Positions 10,757 through 20,906 of a DNA stretch of 64,000 bases are shown piece after piece. Position numbers and translations under genes: made by a program. The notes beneath the pieces are model-generated. The model did no database searches, had not been told where the DNA came from, and saw only the letters and a program-made list of their open reading frames with translations. The stretch is from Garcia nutans (Eukaryota; Streptophyta; Magnoliopsida; Malpighiales; Euphorbiaceae), in the NCBI GenBank assembly GCA_947685225.1, contig CANTUV010000037.1, positions 25,315,001-25,379,000 on the forward strand, given 5' to 3'. The number at the start of each line of letters is the position of its first letter. Position 1 is the stretch's first letter.

Positions 10757-11622
10757 TTTTACTTATCTTGTCAATTTTGCAATCCGCCTTGCCATTTCTG
10801 AGTTTGCACTTATCTCGTGTGCTCCTCTTCTCCTTTCCCCAATACTCTTTTGTTGGGAATTTTCTCCCAACATTTCGAACAATGCAACCATTTCTGCAGC
10901 TGTCCTTTCACCCATTGCTCCCCCTACTGTATTATCCACTGTATTTTGACATTGTTGAGTTAGCCCATCATAGAAGAATTGATTGAGCAACTATTATGGA
11001 TAGTAATGATGAGGGCACTGAAACAATAAATATTTGAAGCAATCCCATGCCTCATGAAATGGTTCTCCATCAAATTGGGTGAAAGTTGCAATACTCCCCC
11101 TAAGCTCCTTGGTCTTTTGGTGTGAATAAAATTTTCCCATAAATTTATTGTAAACCTCGGTTCAGGTGGTTAAGGAATTCTCCGGTAAAGTCATCAACCA
11201 TGCTTTTGCTATGTTTTTCAAACTATACGTGAAACATCTCATCTTGAGTTCAATTCTGTTAGTGCTTGCAAAGGGAATGTATGCAATGTTGAGTAAAAAT
11301 CCCAAATGAAGTTGAGAGGATCTTCATTCGGCAATCCATGGAAGGATGGCAGCATACTATAGTGAGTATTTTTTAGTTCATAATGTCCCGCTACGTTGCT
11401 CAACCAGATACAAGATGTGGTCATTCCGATGATCGGTCAGGCAAACTCCTTCATAGGTGGTTCTTGTGCATCACCCATCTCTATTTCTATGTTCTCTTCA
11501 AATTACTCGTCGGAATCTTCCCTTTCTTGCTCAATAGGATTCAGTCCCTCAGGTCTTGGAGGTCTATGGATATTGTCTATAAATGGGGCAAGTTCATTTC
11601 CTTGAGACCTTCGTCCATGCAT
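10757..11622 (-). pseudogene. gag: Element F (Athila) gag N-terminal part, broken
   Basis: The likely start is the ATG at 11622, giving MHGRRSQGNELAPFIDNIHR, 82 bp from the primer site. Stops interrupt it (after EDSDE and after MKEFA), then come HYELKNTHYSMLPSFHGLPN and EDPLNFIWDFYSTLHTFP, the Athila capsid entry. A decayed stretch with frame changes follows, then LNQFFYDGLTQQCQNTVDN and GGAMGERTAAEMVALFEML. Order and motifs fit Athila gag; it is not translatable as one protein. Confidence 0.75.
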
Positions 11623-11706
11623 AAATCACCTAAGCAACTCAAAAAGAAACACTTTAAACAATTAATAAATAAAATAAAAGAATCAAACTATTAACAAAAA
11701 TTGCCT

Positions 11707-11724
11707 TCCCCGGCAACGGCGCCA
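11707..11724 (-). other. Primer binding site of element F (Asp tRNA)
   Basis: Minus strand TGGCGCCGTTGCCGGGGA, the known Athila-type site complementary to the 3' end of tRNA-Asp, 6 bp from the LTR edge at 11731. The 83 bp between it and gag hold nothing notable. Confidence 0.93.
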
Positions 11725-11730
11725 AAAACT

Positions 11731-13574
11731 TGTTGCGCTTAAATTAAGTACTACTACAAAGCGACACTCGTAAGTATACGAGGCTATTGCAGCAACGGTG
11801 ATCGCCCCAAGGTCGTCTCACAATGAAGGAATTGCTTGTAATAGTTCAATTAACATGAAATAATAAAATTGAGTGTGTGGTTGGATTGGCGAATTGTAAT
11901 TAACTTAAAAGTGAAAACAAGTGATGTAGTGCAAGATAAATTCAATTATGGAAATGTTGCCTAGGGTTGTAGGTCCATTTAATCAAATGTTTAATTCTCA
12001 AATTATCCATTAATATATCCTTGTAAATTAATTTGTTCCTTAAGGTTAATTAGTCAATTGCCAATTAATTAGTTTTCACATTCATGAATTAACAACAACC
12101 AATTATTTTACATTAGAAAATTAATAAAACCCTAGAACTTATATTTCTAATTCATTCTTACGGTAGTCAATTGCATAGTTCCGATATCAAACTTCACCTC
12201 TCAGTCTGTCATTCAATATTAAGTAATCAATAGGTGGCCAATCTATCAATCTACCCTTAATTCCAATGCAATCAACCAATAACAAGGTATATTAATGGAA
12301 TAATCAAATCAAGTCATTTAATCAAATCTACTACAACCCAAGGCATGAGTAAATTAGCTCATCATCAACTTTAAACAAATATTCATTTCAATATAAACCA
12401 AATTAAAATTATTCATTGCAATATTAATGCTATTAATACAACAACAACAATAAAGAAATGGAATAAAAGAAAGAGTTTGAAAAACCCCTTTTGAAGATGT
12501 TAAGAGTTGGACTCCTTGTCTCTTTCGTAGCTCCCTCTTTGATGTGTGATGAGGAACTTCCAAGCTCTCTTGAATCAATGGCTCTCTTCTTAAAGGCTGA
12601 ATGATAACTCTCTCAAGCTTACAACCTTTCAATCAAGCCTCTTTAAACCCTAATCCTCAAGAACTTGCTAACTCACTTCGATCCTGAGAATTGTCTTTGT
12701 TCTTATTTATAGAAGAAAATGGTGAATGAAGATGGTGAGAATGGTGTCTTTCTCTCTCAAGCAAGAACCAAGGAAGAAGATGGTAATTGTAGAGAATGTC
12801 CACTACCAAATATCCAAGATTTCTCTTCCTCCATGCTCCTCCACGTCCACTCTTTTTAATATTTTAAGACACCCACTCACTCATTGTCTCCCACTTTTTT
12901 CTTTGTTTAATATTTCCTCCATAAATCCATCCACCTTTCACTTCTTTTTACCATTTTTGTCCCCCACTTGTCCACACCTCAAGCAAAATAATTCAAACAT
13001 ATCAAGGGTGATCAAAGGTGACATGGCCAAGCTCCTGGCCGTGTCTCTCATTATTCTTGGGACATGGCCAAGCTTGCTGGCTGTGTCCTTTGCTGCCTCC
13101 ACTCTTTCCCTTTTCTCAAGAGGTGACAAGGCCAAGCTCCTGACCATGTCATGTGACACGGCCGGTGGCTTGGCCATGTATTGTGAGGGTGTCTCTTTTT
13201 GCTTCTTTCTTTTCATTCTTTGCTTTTGTTCCTTAGGTGAGACACGGCCAGTGGCTTGGCCGTGTCTCATGCCAGTGTTAGCTTCTGCCCAATTTTGCTT
13301 GAGGGACACAGCCAAGCTTGGTTTATCCTGGTTGTGTCTTGCCTTTGTCCTTGACCTTTTGCTTTTGATAAGAAACATGGCCAAGCCATATCTAGCTTGG
13401 CCGTGTCACACGCTTTTCTCCAATAAGGCTCCATCAAATTTTAGTTAAAGCTCCATCAATTGCACCTTAACCTAAATCAACTACTTCAAACAAACTTAAG
13501 CGTAAATTAGCATGAAAATTAACTTAAAATCAATAAAAACATCATAGAAATTATATACAAAATTGATCCAAACA
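11731..13574 (-). repeat. 5' LTR of element F (Athila)
   Basis: Starts TGTTGCGC next to the primer site. The other end is placed at AACA (13574), because from 13575 the sequence matches the LTR of element B (compare 33517 onward). Length is about 1.84 kb. The far end is an inference, since the other Athila LTR is not in the window; catac at 13575-13579 would be the target duplication. The segment nearest the start of the LTR is rich in GGCC hairpins (13020-13407). Apparent reading frames here are by-products of those repeats. Confidence 0.75.
13020..13407. repeat. Cluster of GACACGGCCA/TGGCCGTGTC hairpins in Athila LTR
   Basis: At least six imperfect palindromes with arms related to GACACGGCCA and TGGCCGTGTC and loops near AGCTCC, AGCTTG or GTGGCT. 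The copy at 13241-13266 has perfect 10-bp arms. The copy at 13305-13338 (GACACAGCCA ... TGGTTGTGTC) keeps pairing through a paired change and a wobble. The last (about 13373-13407) has longer arms ending AAGC/GCTT. The same hairpin occurs in elements D and I. Confidence 0.85.
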
Positions 13575-13925
13575 CATACCACTAAACACAAAACTCTAGA
13601 ATTGAATAATATGTTAGGCAACACACAAATAATACATATTTCCATAAACAACTTCCTTATCATAATGCCTCTTTTTTCTAATTTTTTCCATTCATAATCA
13701 TACAAAATCAATTTAATTTAATAAATCATATCGTTTAACCAATAATGCATGTCACTTTGTATTGTAATATAATACCCAAACATTTTTGGCTATTCTCACA
13801 TAATGCATACCAAACACATTTTACTCATTTTAGCCATTAATAATGGCTTTTCATAATGTATATAATGCAAATACATCATTTCACATGTCATATCACAATG
13901 TATATGAATACTCAAATAACCAAGT

Positions 13926-13961
13926 AGCTTAACACATTTTCTATCTAAAATGTGTTAAGCT
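13926..13961. other. Conserved LTR hairpin, element B 3' LTR
   Basis: Perfect 15-bp arms AGCTTAACACATTTT and AAAATGTGTTAAGCT, loop CTATCT (6 nt). Identical to the copy in the other LTR of element B (33881-33916). Confidence 0.88.
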
Positions 13962-14001
13962 AAATTGAATGCAATCACTTCTAAACTATCAAAAGTTTGT
14001 A

Positions 14002-14006
14002 CATAC
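14002..14006. repeat. Target site duplication CATAC (left of solo LTR)
   Basis: CATAC directly before the solo Tat LTR, repeated at 15930-15934 after it. The uninterrupted site in the other LTR of B reads GTACATACCTTAATT (near 33954). Confidence 0.9.
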
Positions 14007-15929
14007 TGTGAGCGGGGGTTTTTGTCCACCCGGACGGGCCGGAAAAAAGAAAGGGGTGGATGACTCGATTCCTAAGGAATCCCCAACCCCCTAATGGGTT
14101 CGGAAAGTTGGGTACGTGTGGGGAAGGTGAGAAATGGCCCAGCACCGCCACAATGCCCGGTTCATTGGAACTGGCCTCCTTTGCAGGTCTTAATATTATA
14201 AAATTCTTAAATATAACAATATTATCCATATTACATGCAACAATTAAACTAAAGCATCATTATATTAAAATCAAAGCAAGATCCAAACAAAGCAAATAAA
14301 TGGACACTCATCCGAGGATAGAAACATGTCCTTACATCATCCATGTCTAAACTAAATAAGACACCCACCAAAAGGTGGAAACATGTCCTTTACATTGGTC
14401 CAAAATATAAAAGCAATTTAAATTACATAAAATTTAACTAATGAGGTATCCACAAAGTGGAAACATACCTCTTACAACATTTGGAAATCAAAATAAATTG
14501 ATAAAAGTAAATAGCCATTCATCATAAATAAATCATTCATCAAAGATATTAAATATCAATCAAAATATATAATAAACATTCATCCAATGTAAATAAAATA
14601 GTAAATATATTAACTTTAGGGATTCATACATTAATTAGTGTTTCTAGAGTTTTATGCTCAATAACTATGGTTTTGAGAAATATTTTAAAGCAATAACATA
14701 GTTACTGGGTGTTTAAAAGATTTAAGGTTTTGGATGTTTTATGAAAATAATGTTATTGTGACTTAAAAAAAAAGGTAGGTTTAGTTAGGGTTTTAAGCAA
14801 GCTTCATGAATTAGGGTTTTATGGTTTGAACCTTGATTTTGCAGATTATGATTTAGGATTTGATGTTTTACCGTGATCAAAGTTAAGTATGGTTTTAATA
14901 ATAACTATAATAACTACTTAAGTATTTTTAGATGAAACAAACATAGAAAGTCTTTAATGGAGTTATTGAAAGATTAAAATATCCCAGTGAATAAAATTAT
15001 AAAAAAAGCTACTGTGAAGATTTGAAAACAGAATTGGGATTTATGGTTTGAATTAATTAGGGTTTAGGTTTGTATTTTGAATAAAGCTACTATATTTTGA
15101 ATAATCATAATAATGAAAGTTAAACATAAAGATTTATAATACATAAATAAATATTGACTCGAGCCCATACGGTGTTCCCGCTAGCCGGTTAGCGGGCGGG
15201 GGTCAAGGGGGCAAGTCGGTTGTAAGTTTTGGTGTTGAAAATTAAGATTTTAGGGTTTAAGATTTAGAAAATAGGGTTTCAAAATTGGAAGAAACTAGTG
15301 TTATTTTTTAAAAGAATAATGCTTACTGTGTGATTTTGGAAAGAAGAATTAATTAGGGTTAAAGCTTTTGATGCTTAAAAAAAATAAGGCTACTAGATTT
15401 TTGAAATAGAGATTAGGTTAGGGTTTTAATGTTTTGGAAGCAGAAGAGTAATTTAGGGTTTTTGAAGTTTTAGAAACAAAAGGATGATTTAGGATTTTTT
15501 GAAGTTGTTTATCAAATTGTATGATGAAACAATTAATCCAATTTGAATGAGGAAGCTACTGTAAAGAAATAAATAATGAAAATAGAGATTCAAACCTCAG
15601 TTCGTTGGTTCCACCAAAAATAGATTTCAGGATGAACAATGACAAAGGCAATGTTGCTACCTTTGATGGATTGATTGCTTCTTGTTGCTAATGTCTCTTG
15701 CTTGCCAGGGTTCTCTTTTGGCCGATAGAACTTTTTGAGTCTTCGATCCAGTAAATAATTTTTAAAAATAAAAAATATAATATTAGTAAAGTTAAAATAT
15801 ATATATATATATTATAAATAATAAATAATAAATACTAAAATATATATTATTTAATTAAAATACCACAAAAATTATTTTGGACTATATAAAAATATCAGAC
15901 CAGACTAGGTCAAAAATTAAAGATCAACA
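14007..15929 (-). mobile_element. Solo Tat LTR inserted in element B
   Basis: On the minus strand it begins TGTTGATCTTTAATTTTTGA (Tat LTR start with changes) and ends CCCCCGCTCACA, with CATAC on both sides and no internal sequence. It therefore arose by recombination between two LTRs of a full element. At 1923 bp it is shorter than complete relatives. It lacks about 115 bp just inside its end and, near 15760, the stretch holding the hairpin cluster and TATA box of other Tat LTRs, so it has no recognisable promoter. It carries many CCCTAA-type motifs and an extra GC-rich segment (15160-15227). Confidence 0.9.
15160..15227. other. GC-rich insert with hairpin inside solo Tat LTR
   Basis: A GC-rich island in AT-rich surroundings, with arms CCCGCTA and TAGCGGG around a 6-nt loop, then a G-rich run. 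No counterpart was seen at this place in the other Tat LTRs of the window. Confidence 0.5.
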
Positions 15930-15934
15930 CATAC

Positions 15935-17134
15935 CTTAATTAATACCCAAATCCAAGCTAATGTATCTCCTTAACTTTTCACTTCCAAGATGCCCTTCAA
16001 TACTAGGGTCGGGCAAAATACTTTCACTTAATGCCTAATCAAAATATGAGTAAATATAATAATTTAGAATCACAGTTCAAGGCATTTCAAATATAAAATC
16101 CTAATTGAGCAACATTCTAACCAATTTCCCAAAATTTGCCTTACCTCACTTTAACATTAGAATTCCATTCAAATCCATTTTAATTGGTTTTTTAAATTTA
16201 TTTTTATTACTACAATCACATTAGAACATGTTTTAACCAATTATATCAAATAAATACCAATTCTTTAACAAAATCCTAAAATGTGCCCTAAGCCTCTTCA
16301 TTTCTAATTCTTCATTCCAACCCATTCTAAATGTTAATCTAAGCCCATTTCCATCATTTAAATAATTTAATAACATGATTTATACATTAAAATCAAATAA
16401 ATATCCATACTTTAAGAATTCTCCTCCAAAACCCTAAATTCAACATCACCTCTCCCAAACTCTAACCAAACTTGATCAAATCTATCATTTAACCATAGAA
16501 TCCTTGTTTAATCACCAAAAGAATATAAATACACACCAATTCCAACAATTATAACACACATACTTAAAATCCCAAACTTCACATATTCATAGTTTTCATG
16601 GAAATTCAAAAATTAGGAAAAGGAACTTACTAACTTATTGGAAATCCACCAAAACTCCAATTAATTCTTGAAAATCCTTGCTAAACTAAGTAGTTGGATG
16701 AAGAAAACATCACCCTCCTATAGCCATGGAGGTCTCGGCCCAAGGAAGAAGATGAGAAGAAGAAGATTTAATTTATTTTTAATTTTTCTCTTTCTTCACG
16801 CAATACCATATATATATTATTTTATTATTTTATTTAATTATTTATTTATTTTAAAATGATAATTTATATCTTCCATTCATAAATAATTTGTTTTTAAATT
16901 ATTTAATTAATTTTAATTTTATATGGTATATTTACCATTTTGCCATTTGACTTTCTTACTTACTTCGACTTTTGTATATGTCATATATATTCCATATATA
17001 CCTTACATATGCATTCCATATATACCTTACATATACATTCCATTTTCTCACTTATAGTCCTTCAATATCATTCAAATTATTTATTTAATTCAATTAATTC
17101 AATTTATTTTTTTTGTAATTTGATGGATGTTGCA
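15935..17134 (-). repeat. 3' LTR of element B, second piece
   Basis: Continues the 3' LTR after the solo-LTR insertion and ends TGTTGCA at 17134 (TGTTACA in the other LTR). Near 16420 it keeps about 70 bp that are missing at the matching place (near 34430) in the 5' LTR. It holds the splice-donor-like motif about 40 nt from the hairpin, now split from it by the solo LTR. Confidence 0.87.
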
Positions 17135-17155
17135 ATTCTCTCCCCCAAAAGAAAA
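17135..17155 (-). other. Polypurine tract of element B
   Basis: Minus strand TTTTCTTTTGGGGGAGAGAA immediately before the 3' LTR. Confidence 0.8.
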
Positions 17156-17639
17156 TTTTGGCCTCGAAATTACCTTATATCAACTCTGGAATAACTGAGG
17201 ATCTTGGCTCCACATCATTTGCTCACTCTCCTATGTCACCTCGTCAGTGGAATGATTCCTCCATAGAACTTTTACAAGTGGAAACTACTTATTTCTTAAT
17301 TCCTTCACTTCTTGTGCCAAAATTGCCATTGTTTCTTCTTCCTAAGTCAAATCCAAACTCACCTCAATAGACTCCACTAACAAGACATGATATGGGTCTG
17401 ATCTGTATCTCTAAAGCATAGAGACATAGAAGACAAAATGTATCCTATCTAACTTGGGTAAGAAAGTCAATATGTACGCCACTAGTCTAACTCTCTCCAG
17501 TACTTCATCAGGTCCTATGAAGCTAGGACTCAACTTTTCTTTTCGACCAATCCTCAGAATTTTCTTCCATGGAGACACCTTCAGGAACACCTTATCCCCA
17601 CACTAAATTCTATATCATTTCTTTTCAAATCAGTGTAGG
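17156..17639 (-). pseudogene. pol: Element B integrase C-terminus and chromodomain, decayed
   Basis: In the frame read from the minus strand, LLVESIEVSLDLT is followed by a stop, then AILAQEVKELRNK, a stop, FPLVKVLWRNHSTDEVT, a stop and ESEQM. This is the same chromodomain order as in element A with different stops. The integrase barrel upstream of it (17400-17639) is recognisable only in fragments. Confidence 0.7.
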
Positions 17640-18480
17640 ATTTCTATCGCTCTGAAGCTATTTTCAAATCACCTCAAATTACCTTCACTTTCTATTCTGT
17701 TAATTTGATCAAATTGAGACCGACCAATTTACCTTCTCCAACCTCATCCCAACACACTTCCTACCATACAGGGCCTCATATGGTGTCATCCCAATACTGT
17801 ACTGATGATTGTCATTGTAGGTGAACTCTATCAGTGGCAAATATCTATCCTAGCTCCCAGTAAAATCAATGATATAGCTCCTCAATATGTCCTCTAGAAC
17901 ATGTATCAGTTCCTCTGACAACCCATTTATTTGTGGATTGAAAGAAGTACTAAAGTGCAACCAAGAACCCAATGCATCCTATAAACCCCTCCAAAATCTC
18001 AATGTAAAATGGGGATCTCAGTCCGAACACCAAAAAAACTAAGACTCCATGCAATCTCACTATCTCACTGACATACAACTCAGCCAACCTATCAAGTGAG
18101 TAGTTCATCCTAACTAGAAGAAAATGAGCTATCTTCGCCATCCCATCAACTATCACCCAGATTGCATCATGCTTCATCTTGGTCAAAGGCAGTCCAATCA
18201 TAAAATCCATAGTCACTTATCCCCATTTCCACTCAGGTACTAACAATGGCTGAAGAACCCCTAAAGGAACTTGGTGCTCAGCCTTCACTCTCTGGCAAGT
18301 GAGACATCTGGATACAAATTCTTCTATCTCTCTCTTCATACCTAGCAACCAGTAGTGCTACTTCAAATCTTGATATATCTTGGTACTTCCAGGGTACATA
18401 GCATAAAATGACTGGTGTGCTTCCTTTAATATCTTTCTCTTCAATTCTTTATCATTAAGAATGCACAATCTATTGATGTA
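17640..18480 (-). pseudogene. pol: Element B integrase core and zinc-binding region
   Basis: Zinc-binding part: YQDLK, a stop, then HYWLLGMKREIEEF and SRCLTCQRVKAEHQVP (the CC half of HHCC). Core: TMDFMIGLPLTKMKHDAIWV with the first catalytic Asp and RLAELYVSEIVRLHG. The second Asp region, normally VSDRDPRF, is scrambled by a frameshift around 18020. The third block lies in 17640-17960 with stops. Not functional. Confidence 0.78.
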
Positions 18481-19011
18481 TCATAAGCTGCCATCATCTC
18501 TCATATGAAAATCTCTACTCTCCCCCTTTTGACTCTCCTCTGCAGTCTTTTAGATTTTCTAATTTGTCTGTTGTGCTTCCTTAATTTCATCTAGCAACAC
18601 TGGTCTCAACTGCAACAGTGCCATCAATGCACCATCATCATATAACACAAATCTAGCATGCGACGCTCTCAACTCAACAAGAAACAACAGTAAAGAAGTA
18701 GTCAAACCTGCCATGGACTTTCGACTCAAGGCATCTGCAATCACATTTGCCTTGCCTGGATGATAATGAATCAAACAGTCATAACCTTTTATCAACTTCA
18801 ACTACCTTCTTTGTTGAAGATTCAACTCTTTTTGAACTCCCTATTACTTTGAACTCTTATGATCCATGTAAATAAAACATTTTCCCCATATAAATAATGT
18901 CGTCAAATCTTCAGTGCAAAAAACTATAGCTGCTAGCTCCAAAACATGAGTCAGTTAATTTAACTCGTGAGGCTTCAACTTTCGGGATGCATAAGCAATG
19001 ACTCTACCCTC
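18481..19011 (-). pseudogene. pol: Element B RNase H region
   Basis: Open part 18559-18801: LIKGYDCLIHYHPGKANVIA then DALSRKS, the end of the Ty3/Gypsy RNase H where the last Asp lies. Between this and RT there are several stops, with degraded blocks such as SRKLKPHE. RNase H would remove RNA from the RNA-DNA hybrid. Confidence 0.78.
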
Positions 19012-19904
19012 CTACATTAGAACACAATCTAAATCATTATGTGAAGCATCACTATATATCACATAAGGTTTACCTTCCATAGGTAGGCTAAGGATAGGAG
19101 CCTGAGTCAACATATCTCTCAACTGCTCAAAACTCGCCTGACACCAATCTGTCCACACAAATTTAACTCCTTTCCGAAGTAATCTGGTAAGTGGTGTAGC
19201 TACCATGGAAAAACCCTTCACAAATCGATGATAATAGCCTGCCAAACCCAGAAAACTTCTAACCTTTATCATATTCTTTGGTGGACTCCAATTCAGGATG
19301 GCCTCGACTTTATTTGGATCAACTCTAATACCCTCTGTTGACACCACATGTCCAAGGAAAATCACCTGATCCAGCCAGAACTCACACTTAGATAGCTTAG
19401 CATATAACTGCTTCTCTCTCAATGTTTGTAGTACAATCCGTAGATGCCTATCATGATCTTCCTTATTACATGAATGCACCAGAATATCATTAATGAAAAC
19501 CACTACAAACTGATCCAAATAAGGTTGAAAGATTTGATTCATCAAATCCATGAATGTTGCTGGTGCATTAGTCAGTCCAAATGGCATCACCAAAAACTCA
19601 TAATGCCCATACCTCATGCAAAAAACAGTCTTTGATACATCCGCATCTCTAACTCTCAAGTGATGATACCCTAATCTCAGATCAATCTTAGAGAATACTG
19701 CTACTCCCTTCAGCTAATCAAAGAGATCATATATATGAGGTCATGACACTTATTCTTGATGGTCACCTTATTCAACTGTCGATAGTCAATGAATAATCTC
19801 AAGGTGCCATTCTTCTTCTTTACAAATAAGACAGGTGCTCCCCATGGGGAAACACTAGGCTGGATAAACCCTTTATCAAGTAACTCCTGCAACTGCACCT
19901 TCAA
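19012..19904 (-). pseudogene. pol: Element B reverse transcriptase, active site mutated
   Basis: Two open parts, 19710-19904 (FVKKKNGTLRLFIDYRQLNK) and 19012-19659. The second contains YGHYEFLVMPFGLTNAPATF, the catalytic block VVVFINDILVHS, where FIDD has become FIND, then CEFWLDQVIFLGHVVSTEG, RSFLGLAGYYHRFVKGFS and the thumb/connection. Loss of a metal-binding Asp would abolish polymerase activity. This copy supplies the RT-RNase H junction missing from element A. Confidence 0.88.
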
Positions 19905-20479
19905 CTCCTTTCATTTTGCAGGTGCCATCTGATAAGGGGTGATGGAGATGGGAGTGGTACCAGACATCAGATCAATACCAAACTCTGCCTCTCTCTCAAG
20001 AGATAACCCTAGCAACTCCTCAGGGAAAATATCTGGAAAACTTGACAACTGTAGGTATGCTGTCAAGTTGAGATCCCACTGCTTTAATATCTGCAACATG
20101 AGCCAGATATGCCTCACACCCCTTCCGGATCATCCTCCTAGCTGATATAGTTGAGATAAACATGGATGAGAGGTGTCTCTACTCACTAGATACCACCTCA
20201 TGTCTACCTTCACTGTTTTCATACTAACACATTTTTGTTAATAATCTACCACAGCCCCATCCCTGGATAACCAATCCATACCCAAAATTAGATCATACTT
20301 CCTACAAGGCATCTCAATCAGGTCATAGAGAAACTCCTCATCATGAATAACAATTGGACTATCTCGAAGCACCCTGCTAACTATAACACTGTGCCCTAAA
20401 GGATTGGTAACCAATACATCAAATCTTAGGGACTCCAAATGCATATCACTCACAGGCATGATGGATGCACTAATGTATG
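19905..20479 (-). pseudogene. pol: Element B protease-to-RT linker and protease C-terminal part
   Basis: Protease part 20238-20479: YISASIMPVSDMHLESLRFD, VLVTNPLGHSVIVSRV, then DLIEMPCRKYDLILGMDWLS. It is interrupted at 20480 by Tat element G; the active-site half (IQALIDPGSTHSY) is found beyond G at about 31006-31080. The linker 19911-20117 has FPDIFPEELLGLSLEREAEF and GIDLMSGTTPISITPYQMAP. Confidence 0.85.
20475..20479. repeat. Target site duplication GTATG (left of element G)
   Basis: GTATG before the TGTAGAC start of G, repeated at 31001-31005 directly after its CTCACA end. Removing G restores the protease reading seen in element A. Confidence 0.95.
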
Positions 20480-20676
20480 TGTAGACTCTTAATTTTTGAC
20501 CCAGTCTGGTCCAATATTTTTTATAGTCCAAAATAATTTTTGTGGTATTTTAATTAAATAATATTTATTTTAGTATTTATTATTTATAATTTTTAATAAA
20601 AATAAAAATTGTAATATTAGTAAAGTTAAAAATAAATAAATAAAAATCAACAATGAAAAATTTCGTTGCCAAAAGT

Positions 20677-20696
20677 GAATTGGCTCGGGCCAATTC
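20677..20696. other. Upstream hairpin in LTR of element G
   Basis: Perfect 8-bp arms GAATTGGC and GCCAATTC with loop TCGG, in the GC-rich part of the LTR upstream of the TATA box. Confidence 0.7.
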
Positions 20697-20898
20697 GCCG
20701 CAGGAAATTCCAGTGGCAAATTGGTGCCCGCCCGCAGCAATTTTCGCTCGCCCGCAAGTTTCGCGCACAGCAGTTTTTTCGCCGGTGCAATTTTCCAGCG
20801 TAATTTTTTTTCAAAACCAAATTCTATTTGGTTTTGGTTTCTTTTCCTATTTAGTTTTAATTTCCTTAGACAATTAGAAGTAGGTTTATTATTTTTCC

Positions 20899-20906
20899 TA
20901 TAAATA
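20899..20906 (+). promoter_or_regulatory. TATA box of element G 5' LTR
   Basis: TATAAATA preceded by CC, about 420 bp inside the LTR. The same motif recurs at matching places in 3' LTR of G (29436-29443), H (36981-36988), I (42808-42815, 60558-60565) and J (63190-63197, minus). Confidence 0.75.

Larger units (their letters stand above)
8344..13574 (-). mobile_element. Element F: Athila Ty3-Gypsy retrotransposon, 5' half
   Basis: Minus-strand element with 5' LTR (11731-13574), Asp-tRNA primer site (11707-11724), gag, protease and the front part of RT. RT is cut at 8344 by Tat element E. RNase H, integrase, any env-like ORF and the 3' LTR are not in the window. The lineage is assigned from the RT block FPLPFIDQMLDRLSGH, the protease block INLMPYSVY and the primer site. 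It is inserted into the 3' LTR of element B. Confidence 0.85.
13575..14006 (-). repeat. 3' LTR of element B, first piece
   Basis: Matches 33517-33960 of the 5' LTR. Contains the perfect-arm hairpin 13926-13961 and ends in GTACATAC, whose last five bases are the target duplication of the solo LTR that follows. The LTR sequence before 13575 has been displaced by element F and is not in the window. Confidence 0.87.

Noticed and set aside
11383..11694. 103-codon plus-strand frame
   Set aside because: Antisense to the Athila gag start, which has the family motifs.
12726..13448. 240-codon plus-strand frame (and a 148-codon frame opposite it)
   Set aside because: Lies in the Athila LTR and is created by the GGCC hairpin repeats; no protein motif on either strand.
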